From Syngnathus acus (Eukaryota; Chordata; Actinopteri; Syngnathiformes; Syngnathidae): a stretch of 64,000 bases of DNA. The stretch covers positions 12,503,693 to 12,567,692 of the forward strand of contig NC_051088.1 of NCBI RefSeq assembly GCF_901709675.1, written 5' to 3'. The notes under the pieces were generated by a model. The model did no database searches and was not told where the DNA came from. It worked only from the letters and a program-made list of their open reading frames with translations. A program made the position numbers and the translations under genes. This document shows, in pieces, positions 1-13,400 of the stretch; positions within the stretch are counted from its first letter, which is position 1, and the number at the start of each line of letters is the position of its first letter.

Positions 1-479
1 CTTTGCCATTATTATTTCCTGGAAAAAGCTACATCAGTCCAAAAAAATCTTATTGTGTGTGAGATCTGCTAATGTAACTTCTACGAACTCCACATGGATG
101 ATGTCATTGACCGCCTGGCTCACAAGCCCAACAGCAAACATCTGGCTGTAATTAATACAACACGCGCGTGCACGCGCGCTCGCGCGCTCACGCACACTCA
201 ACAGAGGTTCGAGTTTATAAATAGACATTTTCATGGCGTTTCCAGAGATTCGTCGATGTCTTTAATCTTAATCCTCTTTCTGCTTTTCTATCCGCTTTCT
301 TCTCTTTCTTCTCCATCTCTCCTGGTGTCCTCCCTTTATTCTGTCTCCACTCCTCCTCAGTTTATGTCCTCCCACCACTGATAAATTGTATAGCAGAACA
401 TTTTTGCCTTTTGAGCGGACACTCAGCTGTGATCGAGGACAACTCGGGCACACATACTCAAGCCGAATCTTAGCTGTAC
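1..479. other. Intergenic sequence upstream of flna
   Basis: No coding exon is recognisable. The stretch holds an alternating CG/CA tract near 160-196 and a pyrimidine-rich tract near 255-360. Short open frames here lack splice context and family resemblance. Confidence 0.6.
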
Positions 480-640
480 GTGCGCTGCACGAGACGATGA
501 CATCACACCTTTGATATCCTTTAGGCGCGGTCGTGACGTCACTGCTGAAAGAAGAGGCGAGTCGGGGCAGTCAGTGAGACCCCCACAGCACCGCTGATGC
601 TTCCACTCGTCCACCAATTAAAGCACTAGCCCTCAGAAGA
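480..640 (+). promoter_or_regulatory. flna: Probable flna promoter with palindromic CRE
   Basis: A full palindromic cAMP response element TGACGTCA lies at 534-541 and a CCAAT box at 614-618, just upstream of a GC-rich exon that ends in a strong donor at 806. Position and motifs fit a vertebrate promoter. The transcription start itself is not visible, so the limits are inferred. Confidence 0.5.
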
Positions 641-806
641 GAGTCCGGCAGCAAAGAGCGGAGAGGGACTACTTTTCCCTCCCTTCTGTTTGCAACCAGC
701 ACGAGCGTCTGAACTTTGAAAGTCCATTCCCTCCTGCTGGCAGTTCGCGTGGGGAGGACCCACGCAGGACAGCGCAGACAGACAGGCTCACCCCTCAAGA
801 GAACAT
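641..806 (+). other. flna: flna non-coding first exon (5' UTR)
   Basis: The exon ends at 806 before GTAAGTTG, a near-consensus donor. It has no start codon leading into the filamin frame. Filamin A in mammals also begins with a non-coding exon separated by a long intron from the exon with the ATG, which matches the 4.5 kb gap to the acceptor at 5311-5312. The left limit is a guess. Confidence 0.55.
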
Positions 807-3800
807 GTAAGTTGTTGTTTTTTTAAAGACCCTTGTCAAATAAAATGGTCCGATTGCTTCGTTCGAATTCGATGTGTGATGGTGTGTGCGTGTGATGCAA
901 TACCATGAAAACATTCATACGACTTTATTTAAACACCCGATTCCCGCACGCGTGCAGGTGACCGTGGATTTCGGAAATTGCGGATAGGTCGTGCATGATC
1001 GCATGTAACTTGCCGCTGGTCCTCTGTTAGCCAGGCTTCATTTATGGCATCTCACCAAATAAGGTAATCCACGGACAGTCGATTTTCTTTCTTTTTTTTT
1101 TTTCCTTCTAATAATCATTTTTAACCAGAGATGCATTGGGGAATCGCGCAAGCGCATTCTATGGCCATCTCCACTGTCTCGAAAATGTTCTGATTTTGAA
1201 GGTGGCTTTATGTTAGGATGAAATGACAACTTATTAGTATTTAAGCACACGTGAGTGAAGTGAATGCACAGTCTCCACTTTTTATTGAGTAGAATTAGCA
1301 AAATTTAGGGAACTGCTGTGACATAGAGATGTTCTTTTTCAGTGTATGCATGTGTTTCAAAGCACACCTTTAAGTGCCCCCCCCCCCATACACACACTCA
1401 CGCACACATTTTGATCCTGCTTAATTTGCTTGTGTTCATAACTTAAAATCTCAGATACAGGATTTTCTTTAACTTCATTAGATTGTTGGATCTAACAGTC
1501 GCAAAAGGAGAAGCAGGGTTCCATTAAGCTGGTTTTAAATGTTTTTCAAAAGTGTTTCAAGAGAATTATGCAAAAGAATGACTTATCGGTCCAGTTTACT
1601 TTGTTGGTTTTCCGCTTTTAGTTTGTATATGTTGGAGCTGATGCTGTATATCAACATTGGTTTTATTATACAGTTAGGACATTACCACTGAGATGTTAAA
1701 ATGTATGTGTTGATGTTAGTAGCGGTTGCCAAGTGTGGCTGCTAATGGAGATCCAAATAAACAAGATAATGATGCATGCAATTTGCAGAGCGTAATATGA
1801 CAAGTGTTATTTCTAACTGTGCCACTGATGACACCAGTGAGCCCTGTCGCCTTGATTTAATTCCAAGGGGAGCATGTCAATTAAAATGATTATATTTTGC
1901 ATGTTTATTTGGCACGTTGGTGCTGCGTACTGGTTAGAGAGCATTCTTTTTTTCCCTGCTCGGCCGTGTGGCTGACTGGGTGTGGTGGGCTGTGACGCCA
2001 AGCCGTTGGCATGGCCAGCTGGCAGTCAACTGCATCACAGGGGAGAGGAAGCAAGTTGAGACCGAGGTGAGGCATGCATTTCACCAGTGAGGTGTTTAAT
2101 TCATTAATCATCTCTGTACAAATACATGCCTGACTGCTTAGCCTTTTGAAAACTACTTGTAATCGCTTCAAAGTCCGCATTTAAAGCCTTGAACTTGCCA
2201 CAATGACTAGGTTGTCTTTTTAAAAGGCTTTTATGTAATAATTATTGCCTTGATTTCCAACAAGTCATGCCATCATGAACAAACCTGTTCCAAACAAAAG
2301 CGATTTGAGTAGCGGCCGATGACTCGAATATTTGCAAGCCTTTTTTTTACAACTAGGCCCTGGAATCAGTTGGTGAGTGCTCCATCACAAGACACTTTCA
2401 ATTTAGATTATGTTGTGATATGATTCATTTTCTTTAACGGAGGACTGATTCATTATCACCATAATATATTTTTGAGTAGCTGTCTAGACTGTGGAGCTTT
2501 AAGATGCATTTATTCCTTCATTATATGTGATTAGAGAAAAGACAATTCCATTCCATTGAGCGAGTTTACGTCTTAAAAGATCAGTCATATCTAAGATAAT
2601 GGTAAATGCTAGGGCCTCTGTAGCCAGCATTTATTCTCAGTAAAAGTATATTAGTTTAAAACGTTAACCTTTGTCTGAAAGACAGTTTGAGTGCAGTACA
2701 ACATTTAGTCACTAGAGGGAGACAAAGGTCAAAAGTACCAGCAACATCTGTTCAGACATCGGGGTCGTGTTTGTTCTATTTATTAACTACCATTGGAACG
2801 ATAGCTTACAATAAAGTAAACAGTTCACCTTCTCTCCGACCTCCCAAGGAGTCCCATCAGAAATTATCTAATGAAATTACGAATCCTGCTCTTATTTGCA
2901 GAGAGAGAGAGAGAGAAATAAAATATCCCTTTTTTATATTAAAAAGATCCCTTTTATTTGTGGCGATATTAAAGTATGGGGCTCCGGAGGACTTCCATTG
3001 GGGGTTTTATAGGATGTTTGAGGGGCATTCCTCAAATTCTCCCTTGACCAGATACACACAACCACTCACCCACATGCACACAGAGACAAAGGCAAAGCAT
3101 TCTTAATGGCTGCAGGCCACACTGAGTCTGCTGCCACTGAGCTCCTTATTTAGTCAAAAGAAGCTGCAGTCCCATCGCTGCGTGTCTTTACAGTCACTAC
3201 TGCCTTGTTTCTTAGTAAGGAATTCAAAGACTTTAAACTTGCGGTGTTTGTGTGGTGTTACAGCATGAAGATTGATAAAACATGCAATTATTCACTGTCA
3301 GAGTTGGGAATATTTAAAATCACCCAAATAAATGGTTGAGCCCAAATTTATGTATCTATTACCATAACAATAGATGGATGTAAATAATTCTATTTTGACA
3401 TCATAAATAAGAAAAAGATATCATGTACTTGAGCTTATTCAATGGATTATTTTGTAAAACACTTAATTTGAAAATTAACAGAAAAGTAATTGGATTTTTT
3501 TTAAATACTATAGTCTTGAAAATATATAGATAAATTATTTTGGGTAATTACTGATTGCTGTTAAAATGATCGCAACTGTGGCATCACCATTACACCATTT
3601 GTTTGGTCTTAAACATGATGATGACGATGATGATGATGATGATTATTGTTGTTATTATTATTATTATTAAAAAAAATAATCTACTATTACAAAAAATAAT
3701 CTACCATCCATGTCAGTGACCTAGAGTGACACGCAGGACAATTTAATATTCCTCCACTAGGTGGCACAAGTAATATATTTAATACTAAGTGCTAAATCAA

Positions 3801-5312
3801 GGTTGGGGAACTGTCTTATTTGTGAAATAAGTGCCAACAATATCACATACAGAATATCTTGTGACCCATTTTGGATCTCGGCCTTAAGTTTGGGAAAGTG
3901 TCCTCTATGTCATGACATTTTTGTGTTAAATTACTTTAAGAGGACTCGTACATTTCATTGGTTCAGGCTCGGTATCACAGAGCGCTATGTCAAGCATCTT
4001 ATTCAATGCTAACACTGGAAAGTATTCTTATGTCCACATGATAAGATGTAAAGCTTTAACAAATTGCCCACTATGACCAGTATTACGTGTGCAAAAGAGA
4101 CACCAGATGTGAAATGTATTGTGTCATCCTGACCAGATCATAATGTTGTGCCGACTTGGTGATAGTGATGTTTTTTTCTTCTGTACAGAAAAGACAACAA
4201 AGGGGCTGGTTAAAGTTTGTCTAGACATTGTCTGACCCCCTCAGTAACATCTTTAATTGATAAGACTCCACAGACAATGACGCCACACACATTGACAGTT
4301 CTGGCCATGCACCAATAACAGCAGTCGTACAAAATATGCATGAACTGGGACACCAGAATAAAACCTGAAAATCAAGAAAGGCAAAATCTAAAAAAATCTG
4401 CAAAATCCTCATGGTTAGGGTTACCCATGTGGTGCCCAAAAGGGCAAGAACTACAGTTGGCCTGTTCTAAAAATATGTCAGCAATATGATACAGTTATAA
4501 ATAGAGACAATGAAGTGTTCAAGCAACCGAACATGCTTGTTTACCAATTAAGGATGGATCCAGACCAGTGAAAACCCACACACTGAGATCATGCAAACTC
4601 GAGACGGAAGGAAGGCCGCAGCTGAGAACCTAAATGTGAGGCAGAGTGCATAACCACTGGTACACTGCACAGTCTTGTGATGCATACAGCATATTCATTC
4701 TGTATAAGTGACAGTATTTTCCAATTTGCCCAAGACTATAGTGGAAGAGATTGGTTATCTGAGCTAAAAATTGGAATAAAAATCTCATTTTACAAATGTG
4801 ACCGTTATTCAAACTATCGTGGTTAGATACATTTTAGATTCAGTAAAAATATGATTGGAGTGCAGTTTTGTGTTGGAAAGCAATGGTATGAGTGCAAAGT
4901 TTGTAACTTTGACCCCCTTAAAAAAACTGATTTTTTTTTTTAGGAGGCGGGGCTAAACATTCCGAAAGTGCGCTCTCATAAATAACAATCCATATTGTAG
5001 TGACGACACAAACGTTTATTTCGCGGAATGTAACACCATAAAATGAATGTCAAAAATTGGTCTTCATCTCGGTTGTGGGTGAGCTGAGTTTGTGCGAGAG
5101 GCGGAGGGGACACAAATACAATGAGTTACAAAAAAAAAAAAAAAAAAAAAAAAAGTCCGTAAAGGTCGCCTGAGGCAACTTGCTTTTCGTCGGCGCACTT
5201 TCGTCCCAAAAAAATAATAGTACTATTTAACTGTCTAACAATTACTATTATTTTGCGTGTTGTAAAAAGCCTTGTTACCAACTTTCCGTCTTGATTTGTT
5301 TCTGTCAAACAG
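807..5312 (+). other. flna: flna intron 1
   Basis: No coding exon was found. Contents include a C-run near 1377, a GA tract near 2901, GAT/TTA microsatellites near 3620-3670, a degenerate SINE-like fragment at 4555-4672, two GC-box-like motifs near 4943 and 5100, and a 25-nt poly-A at 5130-5154 shortly before exon 2. The GC-boxes could mark a second promoter, but this is not proven. Confidence 0.6.
4555..4672 (-). repeat. tRNA-derived SINE fragment, degenerate
   Basis: The order of short blocks (ATGCAAACTC, GGAAGGCCG, TGAGGCAGAGTGCATAACCA) matches, in reverse orientation, the head of a SINE that is very common in fish genomes, where tRNA-like box B and box A precede a GCATG-containing body. 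Recognition is from memory of the consensus; the copy is diverged. Confidence 0.5.
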
Positions 5313-5401
5313 ACGAGGCCGATTGGCAGAGTGAAGGAAAAGTTGAATAGACTCCACCCAGAAACAAGGCAGCGAACCGAGAGACAGCCAAGGCTATAAA
5401 A

Positions 5402-8400
5402 ATGAGTGGTTCCCACCCCCGAATCCACCAGAGCGCCGCGCCCGCTCCCAACGCTCTCTCCACGGACAAGGACGCCGAAATGCCAGCCACGGAGAAAGAC
5501 CTGGCCGAGGATGCGCCGTGGAAGAAGATCCAGGAGAACACGTTCACCCGTTGGTGTAACGAGCACCTGAAATGCGTCAACAAGCGGCTCGGCTGTTTGC
5601 AGACGGACCTCAGCGATGGGCTTCGGCTCATCGGGCTGCTGGAGGTGCTGTCCCAGAAGAAGATGTTGCGAAAGTACAACCAGAGGCCCACCTTCCGCCA
5701 GATGCAGCTGGAGAACGTGTCCGTGGCACTGGAGTTCCTGGAGAAGGAGAACATCAAGCTGGTGTCCATAGGTGAGGAAAATGTGACATTTTGCGTGAAC
5801 AAAAAACATGCTAATCTGTAAAACATGTCGATCGAGGTCTCGAATGTAGCCTGGTGCCCAGAAGGTAAGAAGTCGACACAATGTTCTCTGTTTATTCTCA
5901 TTTCCATCGCTAATCACTTTTGATCAGGTGCTGTGATTACATTGTGTCCCATTTACCCATGAATTCTCTGCAAAGGACGACACCGAGGTTCATCAATAAT
6001 TGTGTTGTGGAACTAAATGAAACTGTCATCGAGCAAGTTACATAGGCCTACAAGAAAGTGTTAACATGTTGCGTGAAAAAGCAGGCGGTTCCCCGTTTGT
6101 GCTCGTGTCTACATGGGCTCGTTCCTTGTCTCCTCCTTTCTCCACTTGCTTTGGGAGGACTGGGAAGAGGGCCCCCTGTCTTTTTGTGCTCGCCCACCTC
6201 GAATTCAAACTTTGTAGATCGGGCAATCTCAGCTGATTCCGGAGGAACCGCTTGACCATAGAGGCCCAGTGTCACGTTGTGGGATGGGGTTCCACGGAAT
6301 AAGAACTTTTCTCTCCTACTGGGTGACATCACATTGGGTCAAATGGACTTTGCTTCCAGTAGCTTATCATATTGATGGCAAAACGGCAGTTTAAATTGTG
6401 GGAAGTCGCTATGAGCTCTCTTTTGTAACATCTCTGTGTGAACACGCAAAGCTTGGTGGCGCTGCAATGAATGAAGCTCAAGGAACAAGAGCACTAGTGT
6501 TTAGACCTCCATGAAGGCCAAACTACAATAACAGATGGAAGTCCATTCCTACCTAGTCTTGCGGCAATATATGAGCGCTAGAGCAAGAAACTACAAGACA
6601 GCTAAAATGCTGCAATTCTTTAAATGTCCACGTTAGCCTTGTGGTTCCTTTAAATACATAATGTCCCTGTAAAGACTTCTAAATTTTATGTCACAACTGC
6701 ATGTAGATTGGGGTATCCGGAGATGTGTTTTTGACATGGAGGTATAGCTAGCTAGCTAGCTAACCTAATGCTGTAGTAGTAGAAATAGGCCGAACGATAA
6801 TTACTAAAACTCATCATGAAACCGATGCGAATGGCGTTGCTCAAGTTTTTATATGGTGATAGTGGGGGGGGTCTTTATTCCAGATGGCAAAGTGGGTGCC
6901 ATTATAGCCACACCCAAAATATCAGGACAACTCAATGAGTATCTTTGCTGTTCTCAGTCTTTGCAGATTTTCAGCGTTAATCTTTAAACCGGTATATTCT
7001 TATATTTGGCTTTATCACGTCAATTTAGTCATTCTCCTAACATGTGATTTTCTAATGACCGTGTGAAGATATGCTGTTATCCACCTGCGTCAAATTATTT
7101 GGTGGAATGAATGAAATGCTTTGAAGATATGACCTTCCTTTTATTTATAGAAATTAAGGAAGTGAATTGGTGCAGACATTATTTTTAAATCCAGAACTAT
7201 AATTAAGCTCTCAATACAGTTCGTTCCATTTCTGCAGATGGTAGTAAGGCACATTAGGAATCTTGTCACAGCTGAAGACGAGTTAGACATTTTATATAAT
7301 GTAATGCACATTTGGACAATTACTTGTATGGTGCAGTATGGTTTTCACCTCCAATGTCCACGGAGCATCTCTAGTGACAGAGTGACTTGAGTAGCTGTCA
7401 ATCAGACACAAGTGGCATCTCTATAGGAATGTTTAGCACACTTTCAATGTGCTCGCAGAATTTTTCCAGGTTGCAGCAGGTGAGACTGCAATCGGAGTCA
7501 TAACTTTGGATTGTCCTCATTATGCCAGCCTATCTGCCATGCATATTCATTTTAAAGCACCATCGCAGTATCATATTTCCCTCACCATTAATTGCACACT
7601 TTGAATCATTGGTTGGTCTTTCAGGGCGTGATGCCAGCTGACTCACTCTTATCCAGCTTCTCCTTTTTTTGACTCTTCTAATCAAAAGATGAGAGAGCAA
7701 GCCCACTTTACTCTTTTGCTTCCTTCTCTGTTTGCAGAAAATGGACACACCCTTCTAGCCACCCTCACCACAATTGAGCGCAAACTGCCATCAGAACATC
7801 GCGTAATGCTTGAGGTCTCTTTCTTTCTTCACCGCTGTCCTAGTTTAACTCGCGATGCGTCTTTTATAGCTTTTGTTTGCCATCTCCGGCGTGTTGGTCG
7901 CGTAACACGCGACAGATGAGTCTCGTGTACCAAACCACATACAAAAAAGTCTCAAGTGAATGCGGAGCCTGTATTTTCAAGGTAGAGATGAACAAGTGTT
8001 TATTGATCAATGAAAGTCCATGTTTGGCTTTTCCGGCTCAATCTGTGAGTGTTAGCACGTACTCCGCTGAAGCTCCAACTCACCAGCTACCACCTGCTTG
8101 AGACATCCCGAGTGCATATTCCAGCTGCGTCACCACACGCATGTTTGAGTAAGCTTAATCATTCCCACTTGGCATCATCATGCTTGTGTAAGGAAGGTAG
8201 TTTATGAAGTAACCCGTAACACCAATAGAGTGTCTTGGCAGATTCTGTGGTTTCTTGTCAGCAGCATATTTTATTTTTCAATTTAAAAAAAAATGCTATT
8301 TTTTATTTATACTTAATAAGCCCTTGGTTGCCCTGAACGATAATTGATGTGATTGGGTTTGCATGTTGGATGTAAACACAAGTGTGGTGTAACTTTGTAA

Positions 8401-10428
8401 CTGGTTGACCTCTTTTCTATCGCCCCGAGCTGAGAAGGCAGGTTGAGACACAGGCACGTGTGGCAACAGCTGTTTCGTAATTCTGCTGACATGGAAACGA
8501 GAAAAAGTCAATGAAATTTCAAGTAGCTGGGCGCTGTCAGAGGTGGACAGGGAGGTTGCAGTGAAAATGATCAATTATTTGATCAGATCGGGAAGTTCAA
8601 ATGTCACAGCAGTGAAACAGCATGTAGATAAAAAGATTACTTTGAAAAGCATACATTGAGTAAAATGTCATTTAAATAAAAAAATTAAAAAAAATCTGGT
8701 ATAAAATGCTAATTCGTATATGGATGCTAAGAGAGCTTCCGTTTCATCCTGTCTGTTTATTTACCGGATTTTACAGTGTCTTGTATTTTAATGAAGGTAA
8801 TTGTTGGTGCAATGGACTACTAGTATAGACATTCAATGGCCAGATAGGCGTAAGACCAGAGAGGAATGCATTTGTGAGTTTTGCTATTCTCGTCCAAATG
8901 GATCACTTCCTGCCAGCGCCTTATCGTTGGCATAGCTTCCTGTCTGAAGGAGGACGGGACTGGTCAAGGGGGTTGTGCACATAAGTCGAATGCGCATTCT
9001 CGTTCCATTCACTGGCATGCAGCCTATTGCATTACATCAGCGTCGGAAACACGCCCCCACGCCCCGCTCCTCATCAAACCGATTCACAGAGAAATGTCTG
9101 CTCCATAATGGAATCCAATAGATGGAAAACAAGCAGGGTACAATTCTGGAAGTGCTTTGTGCTTTTTGAGCTCATCAATGACTTACAAATGCAAACTTGT
9201 GTGCTTGCTCAGTGTTCCCAGATGCTTCCATGAAAAACCACTTGATTGAAGCCACATGGTATTTATTAAAGCCTCTCGTTCATCATTTTATGCATTGCCT
9301 CCTCATCACCTTTAGCTAGTCTGCTCTTGCAGCACCATCTTGCCTTTTGCCAATGTTTTCAACAAACTCGTTTGAGCGAAGCACTTCCCTGCTTGTGCAA
9401 GATTGAACAACCCCCCCTCCCAAAAAAAAAATCCCACACAGCACTTTCTCTACCTTTTCTTCTTGAGGTCTTCCACCCTCTGTCTCACTTCCCCCAATCT
9501 TCCCAAAGCCCTCCTCCCTCCTCTGTAACCAGAGCTCGTGGAATGGGAGGGCCGCCAAGATCCAGTTGCTTCTGCCCTTTTAAGGCTAAAAAACCAAGAG
9601 GAACTTTTTTTTTTTTTTTTCCCCAGTCACAGGGAGTGAAGCAAGGGAGAGAGGAGGCAGGCAGGCAGGCAAGCAGGGTGGGTGGGTGAGTGACTGAGTG
9701 AGTGGTAATGGCAGAAAGGAAAATGAGGAAGTGTAGTAGAGCCACTGTGGCTTGTATAAGGGAGGGAGGGAGGCAAGTGGAGGAGGAAGGCAACGGCCTG
9801 AGAGCGGGTCAAACCGTCAGCCTGCTAAATGCATTCATGTCAAGTAAAACAAGCTCATGAAACCTTTTTAAGATTAAATAGTATCATAAAAAGCCAACAT
9901 GAAGATGAAACACAAACTTGAGAGATTTGTTTGAGAGATTGCTTCTTTCTGAAAAATTCTACCCTGCCACTTTTTGGTGATATCTGGACGGCAAGATTTG
10001 AGCTTCCATCAATTTTCTGTACCGCTTTGTCAGTATAAAGCAAGAAGTGAAACTTACTGTTAATTTTTAGCCTATTGCACTAATGGCTAGGCAAGTATCG
10101 GGGAAAAATCTCAGGTCGATAAGCTGCGTGCATATTTACGCTATCAGAGAATGTGGAAATGTGACAACAGCTAAAAAGTTGACCCTTTTCCTGCTCTGCT
10201 TTCATTTGTAAGTTTAGGATGTAAGCAAACTATGTAACTGAGAGATCAACCATGACTTGCCGTTATCCTCCCAAGATGGGGCTGTTTTTGACAATTGTGA
10301 CAGTATCTCCAAAGCGACAGCTAATGTGCGCATGCGGTAAACGGACGACACAGAAAACCTGTGTAATCGTTTGAAGCCAAGTAAATGTGGTAAGCTCCTG
10401 CCAGCGCATGTAGAAGAACTTAACAAGT

Positions 10429-10465
<37 letters not shown>

Positions 10466-13400
10466 GTTTCCCCCCTACATACCCAGCTGTTTCCGGACTC
10501 GCCATTAAGAAAGAATGGGTGAATTTACAACCAGCCCAAGTTATTGTTTGACTTTGATGTAAGACTACACATAAGTTGTTTTGTTCCATTGGACGCGATA
10601 ATAATTTCCTTGCATGGAATCAAAATTGCAACAAAATGCCAGTCTGGATTTGTATGAGTAATAGTCATAAAAAGCTTTTTAAAGTCCTGCTGATGCTCTC
10701 ACTGTTCTTTCCCCGGTCTGGCTCGGCCACGCCCTCTTGATCTTTGTGATGCTCAGAGCGGGGTCTGTAGGGTCAGAGGTTGCGATGATGTCATGGCTGT
10801 GACACTCAACCGGGGGCTGATGGCTGTGGAAACGTGCCATGTAGTTGAGTCATGGGAGTTTTTTGTGTATGGGGGGGGCAGTGTGATACGCACATGCATG
10901 AAGGGGGTATGAATCAGCAAAGGGTGATTATGTAGCAGTCTGTATCCGTATATGGGCTCCGTCTGAACTGGTGTGGTCTGACGGGAATGCCGGCACATTC
11001 CTAGCAAGTTTAGCGGAGAGAAAGGCATGTATCAAACTAAGGCGGATTAATAAGTTTGAGCTGCTTTGTGTCCCAAAGCAGGAGAATGTTGACTGCTTCT
11101 TTATCAAGGAATAAAAGATTGGATAACACTGCTGTCGCCCAAACCTAAACACTGATATTATCAATATCAGTTTGAATATTTTGTGTAGCTACCATTCTTT
11201 TCTAGCACTTGAACAGTTTAGCAGAGGTTCACGGGTTGCCGCTTGAAGACAACTGTTCATGAGATCACAGAGCTGGAGAATCTTGGAGACTGAGGTTTGG
11301 AGACAAGCTCAGGGCCTTTAAAGGGAAATTTTACAGCTTGCTTACGTCACAGAAGTCGAGTTAGCTTGTGAAGGTGGGACACACCCATCTTTTGCCTCAT
11401 CGGCATTCTCGCTGCTTGTTCTGACGCGTGGTGCACTTGAATACAAAGCATCCGTCTCACATCTCTTACAAGCCGTCGTATCTGTTTGTTTTAATCAAGT
11501 CTTCACCACTTTGTGCTCTTTCTATCCCATCACACTTCTCGACTTTTGTGTCATCACCTCTTTTCTTTCGACTACGGCAGAGTGAGTTGACTCTGGGTTG
11601 CTATGGTGATCCACAAATGCAGAGTTCCCATGGTGAGGGGTTACTAAAGCGGGGACTTTTTTTTTTTTTTTTTTTTGTCTGACCTTCTCTAAATCATTGT
11701 GAGTGTATTTTTCCACTGCTATACCTGACCTCCTGTGACACATCATGGCACGGCACATTTGGAGTGGCATTTTAATATAGACAAAGATTTTATCATTTGG
11801 ACTCGACAGTCCAGAACGTCCACAGAGTTTATCAGAGCTTAAACACACATGCTTATGTAGACTAGCAGTCTGATTGCCATCAGTTAGGAACACGCACACG
11901 GCGCTCCGCCTTTTCCTCAAGCTTGAGAACACTCTCCCGATGGCCCTCATCTTGTGCAACATGTACGTACATGCTTGTGAATGTTACAAGCTGAATGTGT
12001 TTACATGTGGTCGTTTGCCCAAGCTAGCTCATTTTCTCCTTTCTTGACTCGTGTCTGAACACGTACTGTGGACGTGCGTCAAATGTTAGGGGCAATGGGA
12101 TTCAAGTTTTATGTGCCGTGATGCCATCGTCAGAAGCTTTGGAAGTGCGTTAGGGGAAATGTACAACGAATGCGTTTCCAAATGCAAATATTGTAATGCT
12201 AGTCATTGTAGATAAGCAATCTTTCATGCATTTTAGAACATGCTACTTGTTTGTGATTATTCTCCGACCATTCATTTATTTTTTTTCTAATCTAACTGTG
12301 TATTGGGAATGGATACTTAAATGCTTGATCCCATGGGTTTTAAGCTCCGCATCACAATGATTTGTTTATAAAAGGTATGACTGTTACTAGGAGAGGAATC
12401 AGCCATTTAATTGCGGAGATGCTGATTAGTATTCAGTTTTTAGTAGTTTGTATGTGATGTGAGCTATGGGAACTTTGTGCAACACTATAAACACTTTTCA
12501 TGCAGAACTCCTCCAGGGGTTATTCCACTCACCAAAACCACTGTGAGTTCAGAGCAGTCAGAGTTGGTACCATTCCTTGAAAATATTTAGAATATCACAT
12601 TAGCAACGTGATGAGTGGCACGCCATCTTTGGGGAATTTTCTGTGGTGGGGCGGTTGCAGGAGAGCATCAAACGCATCGATAACCCCCATAAATAAACTC
12701 GGGGAAACCCCCAGTAATCGAAACCATTATCGAATTTATTCCATTTCAATTTATAAATTCTTAGTCTGCTGGAGTTTCTTTTCATTCAAACTACTAATTA
12801 CAGGGTTAAATGAATATTTTTGATCGTTACTAGTTAAACACCCATTTTGATTTAAACATGACTCCTTTCCCCACCCCCCCTAGACTCCAAAGCCATCGTT
12901 GATGGGAATCTGAAGCTGATCCTGGGTCTGATCTGGACCTTGATCCTGCACTACTCGATCTCCATGCCAATGTGGGATGAAGAGGAGGAGGCAGATGATG
13001 GCAGACAAAAGACCCCCAAGCAGAGGTTGTTGGGATGGATTCAGAACAAACTACCCGAGCTTCCCATCACCAACTTCAACCGTGACTGGCAGACTGGCCG
13101 GGCTCTGGGGGCCTTGGTCGACAGCTGTGCTCCAGGTGACTGCTGAAGGCCTGTATATTTTACTTTTAAAAGCGTTTGACACTTCAGGCTTGTTGAAGCA
13201 AAGAAGTTCAGAAGAAGATTCCAGGTCAGGTCAAGGAAAGTGAATTAAAGTCTTTAATGAGCTAAAGCGAAGTGGTGGGGGAGGATATTTTGTCATATCA
13301 GTAGAGTGAGTGGGAGGTGAATAAGGGGAGGATAATTTGATCTAGAGAGATAAAACACATTTTGGATTTTTGGAATTTTTAGCAACCACCACACCCTGGA

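Noticed and set aside
2687-3106. 139-residue open frame in flna intron 1
   Set aside because: Low-complexity sequence with a GA repeat and no known motif.
5126-5917. 263-residue open frame on the minus strand
   Set aside because: Antisense of flna exon 2 plus a poly-A tract that reads as poly-Phe; no family resemblance.
10263-10589. Minus-strand open frame with a lysine run
   Set aside because: Generated by a 37-nt poly-T in a flna intron.
11522-11962. 146-residue minus-strand open frame in flna intron 2
   Set aside because: Crosses a poly-T run, has no recognisable domain and no splice context.
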